DNA of 64,000 bases from Rhyacophila brunnea. Its lineage: Eukaryota > Arthropoda > Insecta > Trichoptera > Rhyacophilidae. Below are positions 49,150 through 63,197 of this stretch, piece after piece. The stretch spans positions 62,001 to 126,000 of the forward strand of contig JAGYXB010000161.1 of the NCBI GenBank assembly GCA_022495005.1, in the 5' to 3' direction. Position numbers and translations under genes: made by a program. The number at the start of each line of letters is the position of its first letter. Position 1 is the first letter of the stretch. The notes under the pieces were generated by a model. The model made no database searches. It saw only the letters and a program-made list of their open reading frames with translations, and had not been told where the DNA came from.

Positions 49150-49922
49150 CTTATCAGTAGCCCAAAATCGAGCAGGTCAGCAAATACATATACTTCGGAC
49201 AACACATCGTCGCTGTAGGATTGGTTTCCCAAATAGACCAAATGTTCAGGAGACGTAAAACAAATTTCATAATCCTATATTGAAATATATGGATATATTT
49301 AAATTGTTATTTTTACTACATATGAATGATGTATTCATTATCATTACAAAGTAATTTAAAGAAAAGGATGGTTCTCGTCCAATTAGATGCAAAAAAACAT
49401 TCTGCATTGAGAGGTCGATTTCGACAAAAACGGATATTCGGGAAACCAATCCTATAGTGACGACATGTTAATTGACGGTGATGAATGACGAGATTCATCG
49501 CAGAACTAAACTGGCATGGAGTGCATTAGGGTGCTTGAATATTATCTTCAAAAGTGACTTCCTATTGTGTCTTAAGCGTAAAGTGTTCAACTATTGTGGT
49601 CTACCAACGCTCACATATGCGTGTAAAACATGGACCCTTAATGTAAGAGAAATCCAAAAATCCAACGCAGAAAGATCACAAAACAAATCAATGAATGAAA
49701 AGCCGACAAGAGTACCCAATGTGATAGATGTCGCTAAGCAGATGAAATGGCAATGGACTGGACATGTCGCTCGACGAATGGGTAATCATTAGATACTGGA
49801 TAGACTAACTCATATATTTTGGTCGATGTACGTGGCATCGAAGAACTGAGGACCGAGAAGAGTGGATGAAGCTAAGGGAGGCCGTTATCCAGCAGTAAAT
49901 TAACCCCGGCTGACGATGATAG
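49150..49922 (+). pseudogene. RTE-like LINE, C-terminal reverse-transcriptase fragment
   Basis: Fragments of the C-terminal part of an insect endonuclease-reverse-transcriptase: EVSKYIYFGQH (about 49174-49206), then after an inserted MITE RRTKLAWSALGCLNIIF, LPTLTYACKTWTLN, KQMKWQWTGHVARRM (to about 49785), and finally EEWMKLREAVIQQ-stop near 49900. The order and wording match the end of RTE-type LINE ORFs. Frameshifts occur beside the insertion (near 49480) and after position 49790. The 5' two-thirds, including endonuclease and catalytic YxDD, are missing (5' truncation is usual for LINEs). Confidence 0.75.
49208..49462. mobile_element. 255-bp MITE inserted in the RTE-like fragment, 4-bp target duplication
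   Basis: The left end CGTCGCTGTAGGATTGGTTT(CCC) and the right end (reverse complement CGTCACTATAGGATTGGTTT(CCC)) match at 21 of 23 positions. The element is flanked by ACAT on both sides (49204-49207 and 49463-49466). Removing it and one ACAT restores the frame across YFGQH-M. The minus ORFs at 49267-49498 are artefacts. Confidence 0.85.
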
Positions 49923-52078
49923 TAAAACAAATCTTGATTGTCTCTAAATATTTATTTTAGGTATTTTTTAATGAAAATAACACTTTTTTTTTTAGTAAAT
50001 TTTCCACGTTTTATATAAGCCTTACTAAATGTTTTCCAAATGTAGTCAACTAATAAGGTGATTCGCCATTATAATTGTTTATTAAACTTCTTCATAAGCT
50101 CTACATTGCTGTATTAAAAGGAACAATAACTATTGTGTCGTTGCGTTGTCATAACATTGGCGTATCGAACGTATTCATCGATTTGACAAAACGCGGCATA
50201 GCGCACATCGACCTCGTCTGTATTCACATTCATCGTAATGGCGGTTAGGTTGTTTTTCCCGGACGATTTCATTTTTCACATCTGCAAACAATCACAATAC
50301 GAGTCACGTTTTACATCTTGTCGTGGAAAACAGCCGAGCATTTTATCACCAGTGGCGTGCCTACACTCCAAAAGAGCCATCATTAGTTGCAGCTCTTGCT
50401 CAGTAACGACCCTTATTATTACAGATCTTTTGGTGACTTTCTATTTTGAGACATCTATCTGGCACTTCTGCGTGCCTAGTAACTTAATATGATCTGCTTA
50501 GTATATTGGTACCTATATACTTTATAAAATTACAAATGTTATGATTACATTTTATTTGAAAATTATCATACATAATATTATAATCCACATACGTATTCAG
50601 AGTCGTAGGTTTAAATATCTTGTTTGTAATTTGTGTTGGATCCATAGTAAAAACTTAATGATTTTGACGACAACAACTGTTATTATCTGTAAATATATAT
50701 ATAATTATGGTAACCCCACTATCTGAAGACTGGAGGTCCGTATGCCTCGCTTCAAAGGGAAAATATATTCAGTACCTATAAAAATATAGAGAGATTTTTT
50801 ATTCAAGCTTCCATTTTTCATGATATCATCGTGCATATTACTTATATCTAATACATTGTGTAGGTAAATAATATTGTCATCCGTACTAATTGCTACATTA
50901 TTTAGTTTAATCTGTTACTTCTTTCTGAAAATTATGTATTAACAAATGATTTACTTTCTAACCTCAAAATATCTTTACGTATTCTTTTTAATTATATGAT
51001 ATGATTATCAATCATTAATATTGTAACCGCAGTCAATAATGTCATTTAATTTTGAAACCTCGTTTGCGTATTTTTCTATTAATAAAAATGTTCTTAGTTT
51101 TAGTAATGGAGCACTTAAAAATGAATTACTTTACAAAAATTGTCTTCTTGTATGGAGGTATTATGTGATGGCAAAGTTTATTATTTTAAAATTCTTATGT
51201 CATATTGCAAGGTTACTTTTAATTTGTGTTTTTGTTATTAATTATTGTTTTTATTTGTTTATTAATTTGTGTTAAACGTACGTTTAACGTACATTTAAAT
51301 GGTGAATCCCATAATAGTATAATAAAATTATCTATGTTACTAACATCTCCAGTGTGAAATTTTTGTGTATTACTATTTAGGTTTTGTAAGTAAGTATAGT
51401 TTTCAAAATTGATAATTGTTTTGTATTTTTATTGAATTATTACTTTATAATTAATAATCTAATATTGATAATATAATTTACACGAGTTAATCAAAATCGA
51501 CCAATATGAATTATAGAAAAAGATGAATAATTTCTTATTACATTATTTATTCATCTGAACTACTTAAACTATTATTTATTATATTTATATAAAATGTATT
51601 TATTTACCTTGCTGACCTATATTGTAATATTGTTAATACTTTTGGTAATTATTCAATTTCATTTTAGAGAAATTTGCATTATGCATTATAAATTTCACGC
51701 TCATTCATCTGTAGAATAATTAACATAGGTAATTTTGGTTTATTTTCACAGTTACAAAAATACATTTGTTTACCCACGTTTTATTGTTTCACCTCAGTAT
51801 ATGTTTTATATTAAGGCTTACCATTCCATAATCCGAATTGCAAATGTGAAAATACCGAGAGTATGTTTGGCTAAAAAAATATGTATCATCACCTAAACAA
51901 TAATTATATTTTAGAAAACAGTTGATTTTTAAACAATAACCATTCGTTTATCTATCATTCGCAGGATTACAGTAACAGACATATCAAGCAGAATTTATTA
52001 TAAAACTCTCCATAAACTCCATCAATATTTATATATGTGTTAATATAAATTATAATTATAAATTGGTATATTCTAGTT
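49923..52078. other. intron, with a possible single hAT-like end
   Basis: CAGTGGCGTGCCTACACTCC at 50352 looks like a hAT-type terminus but no partner end was found. The GC-richer patch 50150-50420 contains the ORF 50238-50492, which has no recognisable domain. The rest is AT-rich. Confidence 0.4.
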
Positions 52079-52575
52079 CAGTGTTTCCCAATCGCCGGTT
52101 TGCAGAAATATTCTAGAGATCCGCAAATAATTTTCATTCATTAAAAATGTCTATAACAAAAATTCCAGGCAGTTTATTTTGTCCATTCAGTAAAATGAGA
52201 TAAAATGAAACAGAGAAACCAAATGGATGTCAATGCAGCACTCCGTCTCTTTGAAGCCACATTTATCAACTATTCTAGCAAATATCCGACTGCAGATTTC
52301 ACAGTTTTTTTTAAATTATACATTAATTTCTCAAAATTCTGATAGTTCTATTATTAACAATGTATTAACTTATCGGGCTTTGATTCAATTAACAATAGAA
52401 TTGTCATGTTATAATATGTGTTTTTGAATTCGGATTCAGACGTATGACATGTATATATGTTATAAAAAAAAATTAAATGCTGATACTTTATATAAATATT
52501 GTTTATTTCTGAGTTAGCGGTCGGCGAAATATTTCTTCTAGTAGTCCGAAGGTATATAAAGGTTGGAAAATACCG
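52079..52575. mobile_element. hAT-like MITE, 497 bp, with 8-bp target duplication
   Basis: The left end CAGTGTTTCCCAATCGCCGG and the right end (reverse complement CGGTATTTTCCAACC) are diverged inverted termini of the CAGTGTTTCCCAACC type. Flanks TTCTAGTT (52071-52078) and TTCTAGAC (52576-52583) share TTCTAG. The enclosed ORF 52227-52427 shows no transposase motif. Confidence 0.75.
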
Positions 52576-55500
52576 TTCTAGACGATAAAGAATGTTGTCA
52601 ATATTTCACTTGTTTTGTGTTATCGCGGAATTGATAACAAACTAATCGTGTAGTTTCGGAGTTTTAAAAAAAATCCGGGATTTCAGTCCTACTAAGTATA
52701 TAAATCCGAAAGCCTATTCTTAAGGTTACTGAAAAGCGCGATACGCGTTCCTACACCATAAAGATATCTACAAATATATAAATGTTCTCTTACGTAATAC
52801 TTTTGCTTTCTTTCCTTCAATCCCTTGCATACACGATTGCGTGATCGAAGCACTATTATGTTGAGCGCACGATATTCAGGTCGACATAATTGACTTTTAG
52901 AAAAAAAATAGTTCGGTTTTTCTTATATACTTATATATTTAAGAAACATATAGGTATTCTTTTTCAAAATATTTTAATACAATACCATCACTGTAATATA
53001 TTATGGCAATGGTAAAGACTCCATACTAGGTAATTCTTTAAAGCCTATTTTCTGAGAGAAAAAAGTTAACTACCTATTAACGTATTTAAATAATAACTTC
53101 ATTATTTCATATTCTACAAAAATGATATAATTTGCCAATGACATCTGTCTGTAGATATGTATTATAAATTGAACATGTAGCTATTGGAACTAATACATAA
53201 ATAACTATTACACAAACGTCACCAACACAATCAAACATTGCCCATCAACTAATTTGGTATATTTCACGCATACAATTATTCATACATAGGATTGCACAAG
53301 TATTATAAAATACACATACACACAATGTCAAAACCAGCATCATACTATCACGCGACCCGAGGTTGTCGGTATTTAATCCTACACTTACAGACATATAATT
53401 TTTGTAATATTCATTTCGGCGCGCCGGACTCGATACGAAGCAGTCTCGTGTTCTAATCGCTCGATTACCGTGATAGTATAGTTTTCTAGCTTAAGTTCGA
53501 ATCGCAGTTGGACATTACTTTTTTTTAAATATCTATTTTAGTACCTGTTGTCTTTTTCTATGTAACATTTATTATAATAAGGTTAAATATAAGATTTTTT
53601 GTTCAGTAAAATACTAAAGATAAAAAAAATATGGCTAATCTATGACTTTTTTAGTTATTTACCACAGTCTACTTACTTTCGACAGGAACTTTTCGCCACT
53701 GTTTTACTCGGTTTAGATTTAATTTTATGTTCGCATTTTTCTTCAATAACATAACCATGCATAGTTATAAAACCGGGACAATATGACAAACCGTTTATTT
53801 AGACAGCGAAAATTCTTGCGAAATCGAGATGCATAATAAGTTCATTATTAATAATATTTAATATTCTTATATGCTGCTAAAATTCAATTAACTCATAAAA
53901 GATTTATAAGCTACCATAAGATATCGATAAACTGACTTTTTTTAGTTAACTTATGTATATCATTTTCGCCTCTAATGTTGCCGGAAGGTTATTTAATATT
54001 TAAATTGAAAACTGAATAATTAAACACGCCATAATATGTTGCTACTTAGCTATCAGTCTTCTTCAAAATGTTATACTTGCATCAATAAACCTCCGCTTTG
54101 AATAAAAATATTAGCCAAATACATGAAACATTTTCTCCCTTTATGTTAAATTTGACTTACAATCAATTAATTCTAACACACATCTAATACCTACCGCTAG
54201 TATTACCACAGTTATATATAAGATTTACATTTATAGGTGTCCAGTATTTATATGAATTGTAAGGTTCCAGGCCATTCTTTATTATCTTTTTGGTTTTATT
54301 TATTTTTACCTGACAGCTAATGTATCACAATATGTTCAAAAAGAACATATTCGAGAAAACGCTATTATAAGTGTAAATTTTTTCAACCATTTTATGTCCA
54401 TGTAATTTCGGCTTTTCGGCATTTCAAGTTTTTATTATAAATATACTCAAAATTGTAATTGACTCTAAAATATTTGAACAAAATAATGTACAAAATGTGT
54501 TTCTTCAAAATTGTACAAATGACAATATACTTACTGACTCTGATATACAAAATTTAAAAGTGTTATTCATTTTGCTAAGCTAAGTGACGTTCTGGCAAAA
54601 ATAGCTATTCGTGATATTGGATTATTCAAAAGTCATCTTCAGCATCTCAAACATCTGCAAGAGTTATTGACGAATTTATAACTATGTTTGGTTAATTACG
54701 TTAATGAAATTTTTGTATCGTGACCCATTAATTCCTATTTCAGAACGTATATATTGTAAAATTGTAAATTTTCATTTACGCTCTTACGAATATATACGTA
54801 ATTATACTATTAAAATCTTATTTTAAGAGAATATTTTTTTTTTATTGGAATGAAATGAAAAATTTATCAAAGAAAATAGGTACTTATTTTCAATCAATCA
54901 CTTTCACAGAAATGCCGAAACAAATTGAAAATTATTACGCAGTGATTTTATCAATTGCCTTTTTCTAAAGTATCCATCAATAAACTTGTAAAAAAGTTCT
55001 CTTCCCTAAAATTTTCCTTTTAAGCGTTCTGTATATCTAAAAGACCGTAATGTATTCCCGTTTCATCAATAAACATCTAAGAAAGTTTCGAAAGTGTTTT
55101 TAGTGCCGTGTTTATTTCCTCGGTTGGTCTATTGTTGGTTGAAATAAAACGGAACCTCAAAATATTATTGTGTATCCGAACAGTGAGATGTTTGTTTGTA
55201 TCGAATTTTGGTGTTTACCATTCGATATATTTAAATTCTATAACTTTGTACCTATGGTAAAAGTTTTGTACTCTTGGAAAAGTCGACAGGCTTTACTGTA
55301 GAAATACGCCAAGAGTAATGGAGTGAACATAGAACACAACGAATGGTATGACGTATCACCTTCACGCAAAACACTAATCTAATACAATGTGAATAGAACT
55401 ACGTGTGTTTGTACACTGTCAACTCTATTTTCTAATGCAAAGTTTTCCAACCAGTGTACCGCGAACAATTAATGAAGGAAATCGCTTTGAAACTAATCGC

Positions 55501-58500
55501 ATCATATATCCACCACTAGAAAAACCAAAACGTCAATAGAGCATAGCAGCTTTCACTCTTTCAAAATATTAACATCTCATGTTTTCCATATACCTACCTA
55601 CTAACTGCGTACTAATCTGTCAATATATATATGTAATTAGTTCTATCGCGCAACTACTATGAAATTCTTCTATTTGGCTGACATGTGTACCTGAGATACA
55701 GTAATTAATATTTATTTATAGAATTAGTATTTATAAAATAACTAAGTCTAATCATGCATTGACGTCCTTAGGCAAAATGTAAATTGCACCTCTCCTGTTT
55801 TTTTTAATAAACCGACATTAAAGAGTCAATCAATACAGTCTCATCGGCATCTAAATATTTTTCAGACATTATCATAACGTTGGTACCTAATGTATTATTT
55901 TGTTATTCTGTCATTTATACAGTGACATCTCGTGAAGTAGGCAGATCTTATATATACTATATATCCCATATAACTATATAAGATGGCTATTGAAGAAACG
56001 AATACTAATATAACAACATTTGAGGACAGTGGCGGTTTTGTATAAAGCAGGTGAAGCGATCGCTTAATTAGAAAATATCGACATCTTGGTTTAAATAATA
56101 ATCAATACATACAAAATCTTGATAACGTAATTATTGTTGAATTGTCATAACCATTTTAATCACGACCTATTGCACAGACAATTTTTACAAGGGTACCCCC
56201 AAACCAGTCAGCGACATAGCTTCTAAAGCCATCTCTATCTAAGAGTAGGTTTCATAGAAATGCTCTGTTTTTCAGTAGATTATGTGCACGTGAAATAAAC
56301 AATAAAATATGCAAGTAGGTATCTAAAAAAAATTCAGACAATTTGAAAGTAAAAATATAAGGGGAGTGCATTGTAAGTGTGCTTATGGGCGGCATTTTGC
56401 CTAGAGACGTCACTGCATCTACAGGAGTAGTATTTGCAATCGATCACAAAATTTTACTCACAAATATCATATCCGTTATTTAAATATTTTGAAATGTCTC
56501 TCAATGGCTAGTGTTGGCCACAAATCATTAACAACAGTAGTTAGCTGATAGTATTAATCTAAAAAATATTCGATGATTCAGTTTGGCGAACCCTTCAAAT
56601 AGCTGCCCCTATGCGACGCATAGTCTGCCTGCTCATCATGCTACTTCAATAGTTTTCATAGTTTAAAGTTAACAATATGCTTAGGAACGCATTTTGTATT
56701 TAATTAGTAGCTAGACAATTTGGATGAAATGACACGTGTATGAGGTACCTCTATTTAGCTTGCTTTGAAAAGTTTCAGAACTACGTACCTAATTATTTCG
56801 TATTAATTATTAAACTTTGTAGCCTACTTATCGTGTTCGGGACTTTATTCCCCTGCCTTAGCGTTGGAAATGAATTTTGGCGGGAACCTGCGTCACTCAC
56901 GCCCGGCCGACTACCGAGATTGTCCGCCATTTTCTTTTCTGATCTACCCCCATTTATTTTCCCTATTTAATAAATTATTATCACGGAAGGCAAAATATTG
57001 TTTTCGCGAGATAAAACTGCTTTCAGTGGGAATTCTGTACAACGATGATCATTGTTCTATTAATATAACTACATTAAATAATTGCTACAAATGTAACATA
57101 ATTTTTAATTCAAAGGAAAAAAATTACACCAGTATTTTTATTGCCTATTAAATACATAATTTATAATAGAGATGTAATTTAAAAAGCAGTTAAATAAAAT
57201 AATAAATACGTTTATACCTGAGTGCTTACCTGTATGTAAATCGAATACGTAAACAATTTTTTTTAAACTACTCGCAAGCAATCAAAAAAAAAATACCTTT
57301 ATTCGAATAATGCAATTAACAACTAAAATATGACATTGTGATCACGAAATAATATTAATTACCTTATAAAGAGTAATTACGTTTTATAGTATCTACATTA
57401 AATAAAAACATTGAATTAGAAAAAAAGGTTGGGCATAGAATATTTCTTTATATATCTATGTTTCTGAACTTCTGAGATATTCTTAATTCTATGTTCAATA
57501 ACAAATACTACATTCTTAAATGGTGTGTATTATTTATTGAGAATAAAAAATATTTTCATTAAAAATATTATTCCTATTTTGATAATTTATTTATTTTCAT
57601 TTACATGTTTGATTCATATTGTATCCATAAAATGTACAACCACTTCAATTATATAACAATATTAATTTATCAAAAAAGTTTGCTGTCAATATTTAAAAAT
57701 ATCTGAAATTGTAATTGAAAAAATTCAATGATTTCGAATTGCTAATATGTATTTAGATTTACTTTTTACATTTCGTTTGAATCAAGTCTCTTCAGTTTAT
57801 GTCCTAAGTATTTTTTAAACACATGAAAAAATGACCCAGAAAAGACGCAGATATAGAATCAATTTTATTGAATTTTTTAATAGTTTTAATTTTGCATTCC
57901 CTTAATTTTTAATTAAAATTTATAGATCCATAATAGTCCGGTTATTCTACAGTCACAATTTCAAAATTAGAACATTTTCGAAAGCTTCAATTTGTAAACA
58001 GCCCTCCCTATCAATATGGTATTACAAGTATTTTCAGTATTAGCAAATATTAGTCAATATTAGCAAATATCTTACGTTTAACAAGCTTTATATTATCTCC
58101 TGCATCTATTTTAACCGATATAGGATGATATTGTGGTGTGCAGGTACTTATCGAAATTTTACAACCAAGGTATTTTGAAGCCAATATGGTGAGAGGGTAA
58201 CCCATATCAGGGATTCCGACGACGTCTTCTCATTCTCGTGTCCGTGCAAGAGTTATTGACGTCAATAAACCTCGATTTATGACGCAATTAAATCGCTTCC
58301 AGGGCTGTATAACAACTTCACCCTCTATTCAATATGAATACAGTAATTCTATTGGACCGATCCAATCATGTCATATAAAATTAGCACTCACACCAATATA
58401 TCTCTTAATATCTCATTGATATTATAATTAATTATTATCACTGATCTTACTTCCACAAATATGTTGGTAATACAACGATATTGCTTTAAATTAATCCAAT

Positions 58501-59233
58501 AATACTTTGTTAATGGTTTCAAAATCGAGCATAACCCAATATAATCAGTGTGAGTTGGTCAATTAATTATAGCAATAACAGCTATTTCAGCATTATACGT
58601 AGTATATTCTGACCGACCTAGTGATGGTAAAAAAATATTTATACTTTTTCAACCGACACCTTTCTTAGACACGGTATCATTAAATTAAAAACTTAATTAA
58701 TAATAATTAATAAGGTAATTAAAACTTTTACGCACAATCGATACTTGTCTAGTATAAATTGATACTTCAGAATCCAACATAATTTCAAAACCCATGTATA
58801 TTGTCCGCTATTAAAATAATTACAAGCTACCCGGAACTACTCCATATGGGAGCAAATATGGTGTAATATGAAATTTGCTACTTAGAAATGAAAAATAAAA
58901 TTGATATAGGTAGTGTAATTTTTATGTTGGTTTTAATATTACAAAAAAATATGATATTATGAAGGAGAAAATTTGTTCATATGCTTGCAGGTAGGTCCGA
59001 GAGCTTTTACATACATTTTAAAAATTACACTATCTAACATTAGAGAATAAATAATTGTCACATAAAAGTAGATCGTATCCAAATGACAGTAGGTAGATGG
59101 AACGTTATATTTGCACGAAATGAATGAAATGATTATCAGAAATACGGAATAACAAATTTTAAAATTGGAATAACATAAATATCGGAAAATATCTCTTGAA
59201 CGTTTCATAATATAGGTAATAGGTATATGATAT
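52576..59233. other. AT-rich intron, mostly featureless
   Basis: Near 53341 ATACTATCACG is repeated inverted as CGTGATAGTAT at about 53471, enclosing a GC-richer core and followed by TTAAGTTCGAATCGC, a B-box-like phrase: a possible old SINE or fold-back, weak. CAGTGGCGGTTTTG at 56029 resembles a hAT end without a convincing partner. Small GC-richer patches occur at 56855-56955 and 58130-58320. No gene is supported. Confidence 0.45.
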
Positions 59234-59341
59234 TGTTGTTTTAATTTAATAAAACGCATTTTTTTTTGTAGTGCTTATTCCACTTTTAATTAATTAATTA
59301 GGACCGGTTTCGTCCACCTCAGAGGGACATTTTCAACTGAA
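59234..59341 (+). repeat. dispersed repeat unit, same family as 44931-45040
   Basis: GTTGTTTTAATTTAATAAAA, then TAGTGCTTATTCCACTTTTA, GGACCGGTTTCGTCCACCTC and GAGGGACATTTTCAACTGAA match the left arm plus extension at 44931-45036 with few differences. Only one orientation is present here. Confidence 0.8.
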
Positions 59342-62300
59342 TGGTATATGATAATTTAATTTCACACATTTTCTATTCATTTGATTCCGTCAAAATTGAT
59401 TTGTAAATAATTTTATGGGGAATTTATTTATGCGATTAACCACTAATATTGAGTATTAAAAATGCAAATATAGTTGTTTCCCAGATTTTTGTTTTACAGT
59501 TAGATTAATTTTTAATACTCAAATTGTAGAAAATACGCATTTAGTAGTCACCTCAATTGCTTTACAAGACATACCAACTGTGTTGAATTAGTGAGCTGTC
59601 GTTGAATCTTTAAAAATTCGTTTACATTTCCCGACTTCATCATTTTTATTAGCCCTATCATAAAATATTTTACCCTATCAATGGAATTCGAATCACAGAA
59701 ATTTACATCACTATTCACTATAGTACGTTAAGCTACCTACAAACATTATTTATAATAGAATTAATATATAAAATTCAATTTAAAAAAAAACTATAGCATA
59801 TATCCACTGATACGTCATTACCCATCCAAAATTGGATATATTATATTTAGTTCGTACAGTAATTTGAGAGTAATACGATTGGATAGAAAAACCACATGGA
59901 AATAATATTCGCTCGTTTATTAAATTGGAGGAAAAATTACTTAAAGTTCCTATCAAAATCATATAAAATGATTTCATTCTTACAAGAATCGTCTCATCAC
60001 AATTTAATGAGGGTATCGCGATATTGTTATTATTTTTTACAACGGCCTCTCTCAAAATATCATTTTCGTTTTATTACAAAGGCATTAAGGTCAGGGAAAT
60101 GTCCTTCCGTAGAGATCAAAATTATAAATGTGCAGAATAGAATAATACAAAGAGGATTTCTTTATTTTAGTACTGCTACCTCTATTCTCTGCCGTAGTTT
60201 AATTCCCTAAGTTGTAGCGGTTTACTTTGGGAAGCATTAGTTGATTGAATTTCTGATACATTCTACTTAGTTTTACCGTACATTTGAACATAGTTATTGT
60301 TATACAGAGATGGGTTGGGGCGCCCCGACACCTGACTTTCCATTTGAAATTCAATTCGTAGGGCTGTACATTGTTATTTATACCTATGTTATTTTACCCA
60401 CCCGATGATAACAATCATATTTATATAATACATAATCAATTAATTAATTTGTCACATTCGTCATTCTAAGTCTAACTATTTTTGGAACTGTATTACAAAC
60501 AAAACTACCACGAAATATAATCTCCTAAACAATATAACATGTAGGTACATAAATGTGTATAATTATTTGTGTAACTAATGCCTAAAGCTAATTATTCATA
60601 AACACTTTTTATTTAGATTAATACTTCTTCTCTTCGTCTTAATCATAATTACACATTAAGCGAATAGGTCCAAATATTTTGACAAAAATGTTTATATTTC
60701 TACAAATATACACATTAATGTACGTTATCAACATCCTATTGACCACTTCCAGGATATTTCTCCCCGCCTTTTTATCATAAACTATAGTTCTCTAGTTTTG
60801 AAAGTCCAACATGGTGACGTTTCTATTGACGGTGTCAAGCCATCTTGTGTATTGTTGCCATCGGTATTTTTCGATGCTGCACTTCCTCTATCTTAGCAAC
60901 TTTGTAACATGACCCGGAAATCGTCCGTAAATTGCCCCATTATTTGCTTCAGCATGATGAGTAATGTTGTAACTCTTTACTGTAACTTGTAATCTTGATT
61001 ACTGTAACTTGTAATCAATTCACATAATTTAATAATAATAATAAATAGGATTATAAAACATCATTAAAACGTGACTAATTTGATAATATGTTTAATTATG
61101 TTTCATACCTCACTAGAAAACAAATAACTTTCCAACATATAATTAATTTTGAGTAACGAGATAAACCTTTTCGTTTTATGAGTGCAGAATCATCATTTGA
61201 ATTTTCAATCGTTCAATAATTATTATTACAATCAGATTTTTTATACTCAACTAGATTGAAAATCTATCCGAGGAAATGCAAAAAAATATTTAAATTCTCG
61301 ATAAAATATTCACATTCATTTAAAATAACCGAAAACTATTTCATTACGTTTTCTTTTAATTTTTCTATCTAATCCCAACATCAATTTTTACCACTACCGA
61401 AGAAAATCTCTTAGCTACATATTATGTAAAAATATAACAAACGAAGTTATCAAAATGAAAAAAATGTCTTCTAAAACCTTCTAATTAATCTTTGTCGTGC
61501 TATCCAAAAATTTTCCCAATATTTTAAGGAACCCCACAATATATATAATATTCACGTATTAATTATTTAATTACACTTTTTTTCAGTGCGTATTCGCAGT
61601 GCGACAGCAACTCTAGTTTCATTTGTTTTTATCATCGGTCATCGACTTCAAATTAATGTTTTTAAAATTGAACCTGCGCAGATAACTCTTACCCATTCCA
61701 TGTTTCTTTTTTTCTTTAAATCTACGGTAATTATCATTGAAACATACTAATGTGTACAGATATATTTTTGTAGAGGTTACAAATGTACATGTTTACTTGT
61801 AGGTATATTTGTAGTGGCTAGAGAAGAAAAAAAAATTAATATAGAACAATAGATCTCAATATTTGAAAAAAGAAAAAAATCGTCACAACAGTATTGCCTA
61901 CTCTAAAGTTGTCATACACCAAAATAATATCAATGGTTTTTTATCAACAAAAATAATTTTTACTTTTTCATAATATGAAAAAATATTATTTTATCCAAAA
62001 GAGCACAATATTTTCTTTATGTCAAACTCGTTTTTTCATTTGGTGAGAATATAGCTGGCGTTGCTTGACTTCCCTCGGCTTGGAAAATACCTTTTATTTG
62101 AATTAATATTTTTTACTGTGGAAAAAAGTGAAGATAATGAGTGAGTGACTGACATCAAAATATTTTTATAGGCACAATTTAATATACATAATGCTAATAT
62201 TTTGTAAACATGTAATATTAAGTATATATATGTTTTTTATTAAATTAGAGAAACCTTCTATAATTGTATTTATAGCCCTGCCATCTAAAAAAATTATATG

Positions 62301-62837
62301 TAAAAGAATTATTTTGATTATTGCTATGTGATTAATTTCATTCTTTAATTGTGTTTTATTTTTAATTTTAAAATACAATAATGCATCATAATAAATGCTA
62401 TTATGTTTGTCATTAGTTCTACAATGCGATGTGGATCTTGGCGGCTTCTCGAATAGGTTTCTAGATAGATTTTATACTAGAAATAATATTGTTAACATGT
62501 TTTTTTTTTTTGAATTATTAATAACCATGTCCTTGCTTTTTCGTACAAGGTGGTTGTTAGTAATTTTGAACAATCACAAACACCCAGGCTTTTAGAAAAA
62601 TACAAAACCAGAGTAACCTAACGATAAAATAGGAGTTACATTTTAAAGTATTTTAATTAATAAATATTTCTGTATCTAAAAACATTTAAAACATATAATT
62701 CTTTATTAAAAATCAAAGATGAAACTAAAAAACGTTACAATATCTGAATGCATTAAAGGATTCCATCGTATTATTACATATTATGTTGTGGTCATGTTTA
62801 TTATTAAAAATGAATAAAAATGAATAAAAAACTAACG
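59342..62837. other. AT-rich intron, nothing recognised
   Basis: The overlapping ORFs at 59780-60055 (minus) and 59896-60210 (plus) have no recognisable domain or splice context. The remainder is low-complexity AT-rich sequence. Confidence 0.45.
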
Positions 62838-63197
62838 CAGTGTTTCCCAACCTTATTTGTGCCATGCCCCACTTCTACGCTTCAAAAATCTCCATGCCCA
62901 AAATAACTCAAAATTGTATCGTTACCTAACAAGAAAATAATGAATGTATTGTTGATCTTTTTTCAAATTTCTCCTTCATTTCATTCATGCCATTTTTCAA
63001 AAATATTAAGCAAAAGTACAAATATAATAGTGCTGCCGTCTTCTCGGAAAGTCAGGGTTGCAATATCAAAAAAAAAATATTTCGAAAATGCGTTTTTCCT
63101 CAAAAAAATTTACTAAATATTAATAATTTGCACATTGTCCCCCAAAACATTCAAATTGCCTCCCGGCGGGGCGTACGCCTCACGTTGGGAAACATTG
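62838..63197. mobile_element. hAT-like MITE, 360 bp, with 8-bp target duplication
   Basis: The left end CAGTGTTTCCCAACCTT and the right end (reverse complement CAATGTTTCCCAACGTG) are hAT-type inverted termini. Flanks AACTAACG (62830-62837) and CTCTAACG (63198-63205) share the last five bases and match at 6 of 8. The ORF at 62987-63223 is a by-product. It shares its terminal sequence with the element at 52079-52575. Confidence 0.82.

Noticed and set aside
50352..50500. hAT-like end CAGTGGCGTGCCTACAC as a complete element
   Set aside because: No matching inverted partner was found on either side.
56029..56613. Possible hAT MITE between CAGTGGCGGTTTTG and AGCTGCCCCTA
   Set aside because: The ends match only loosely and the flanking octamers do not agree.
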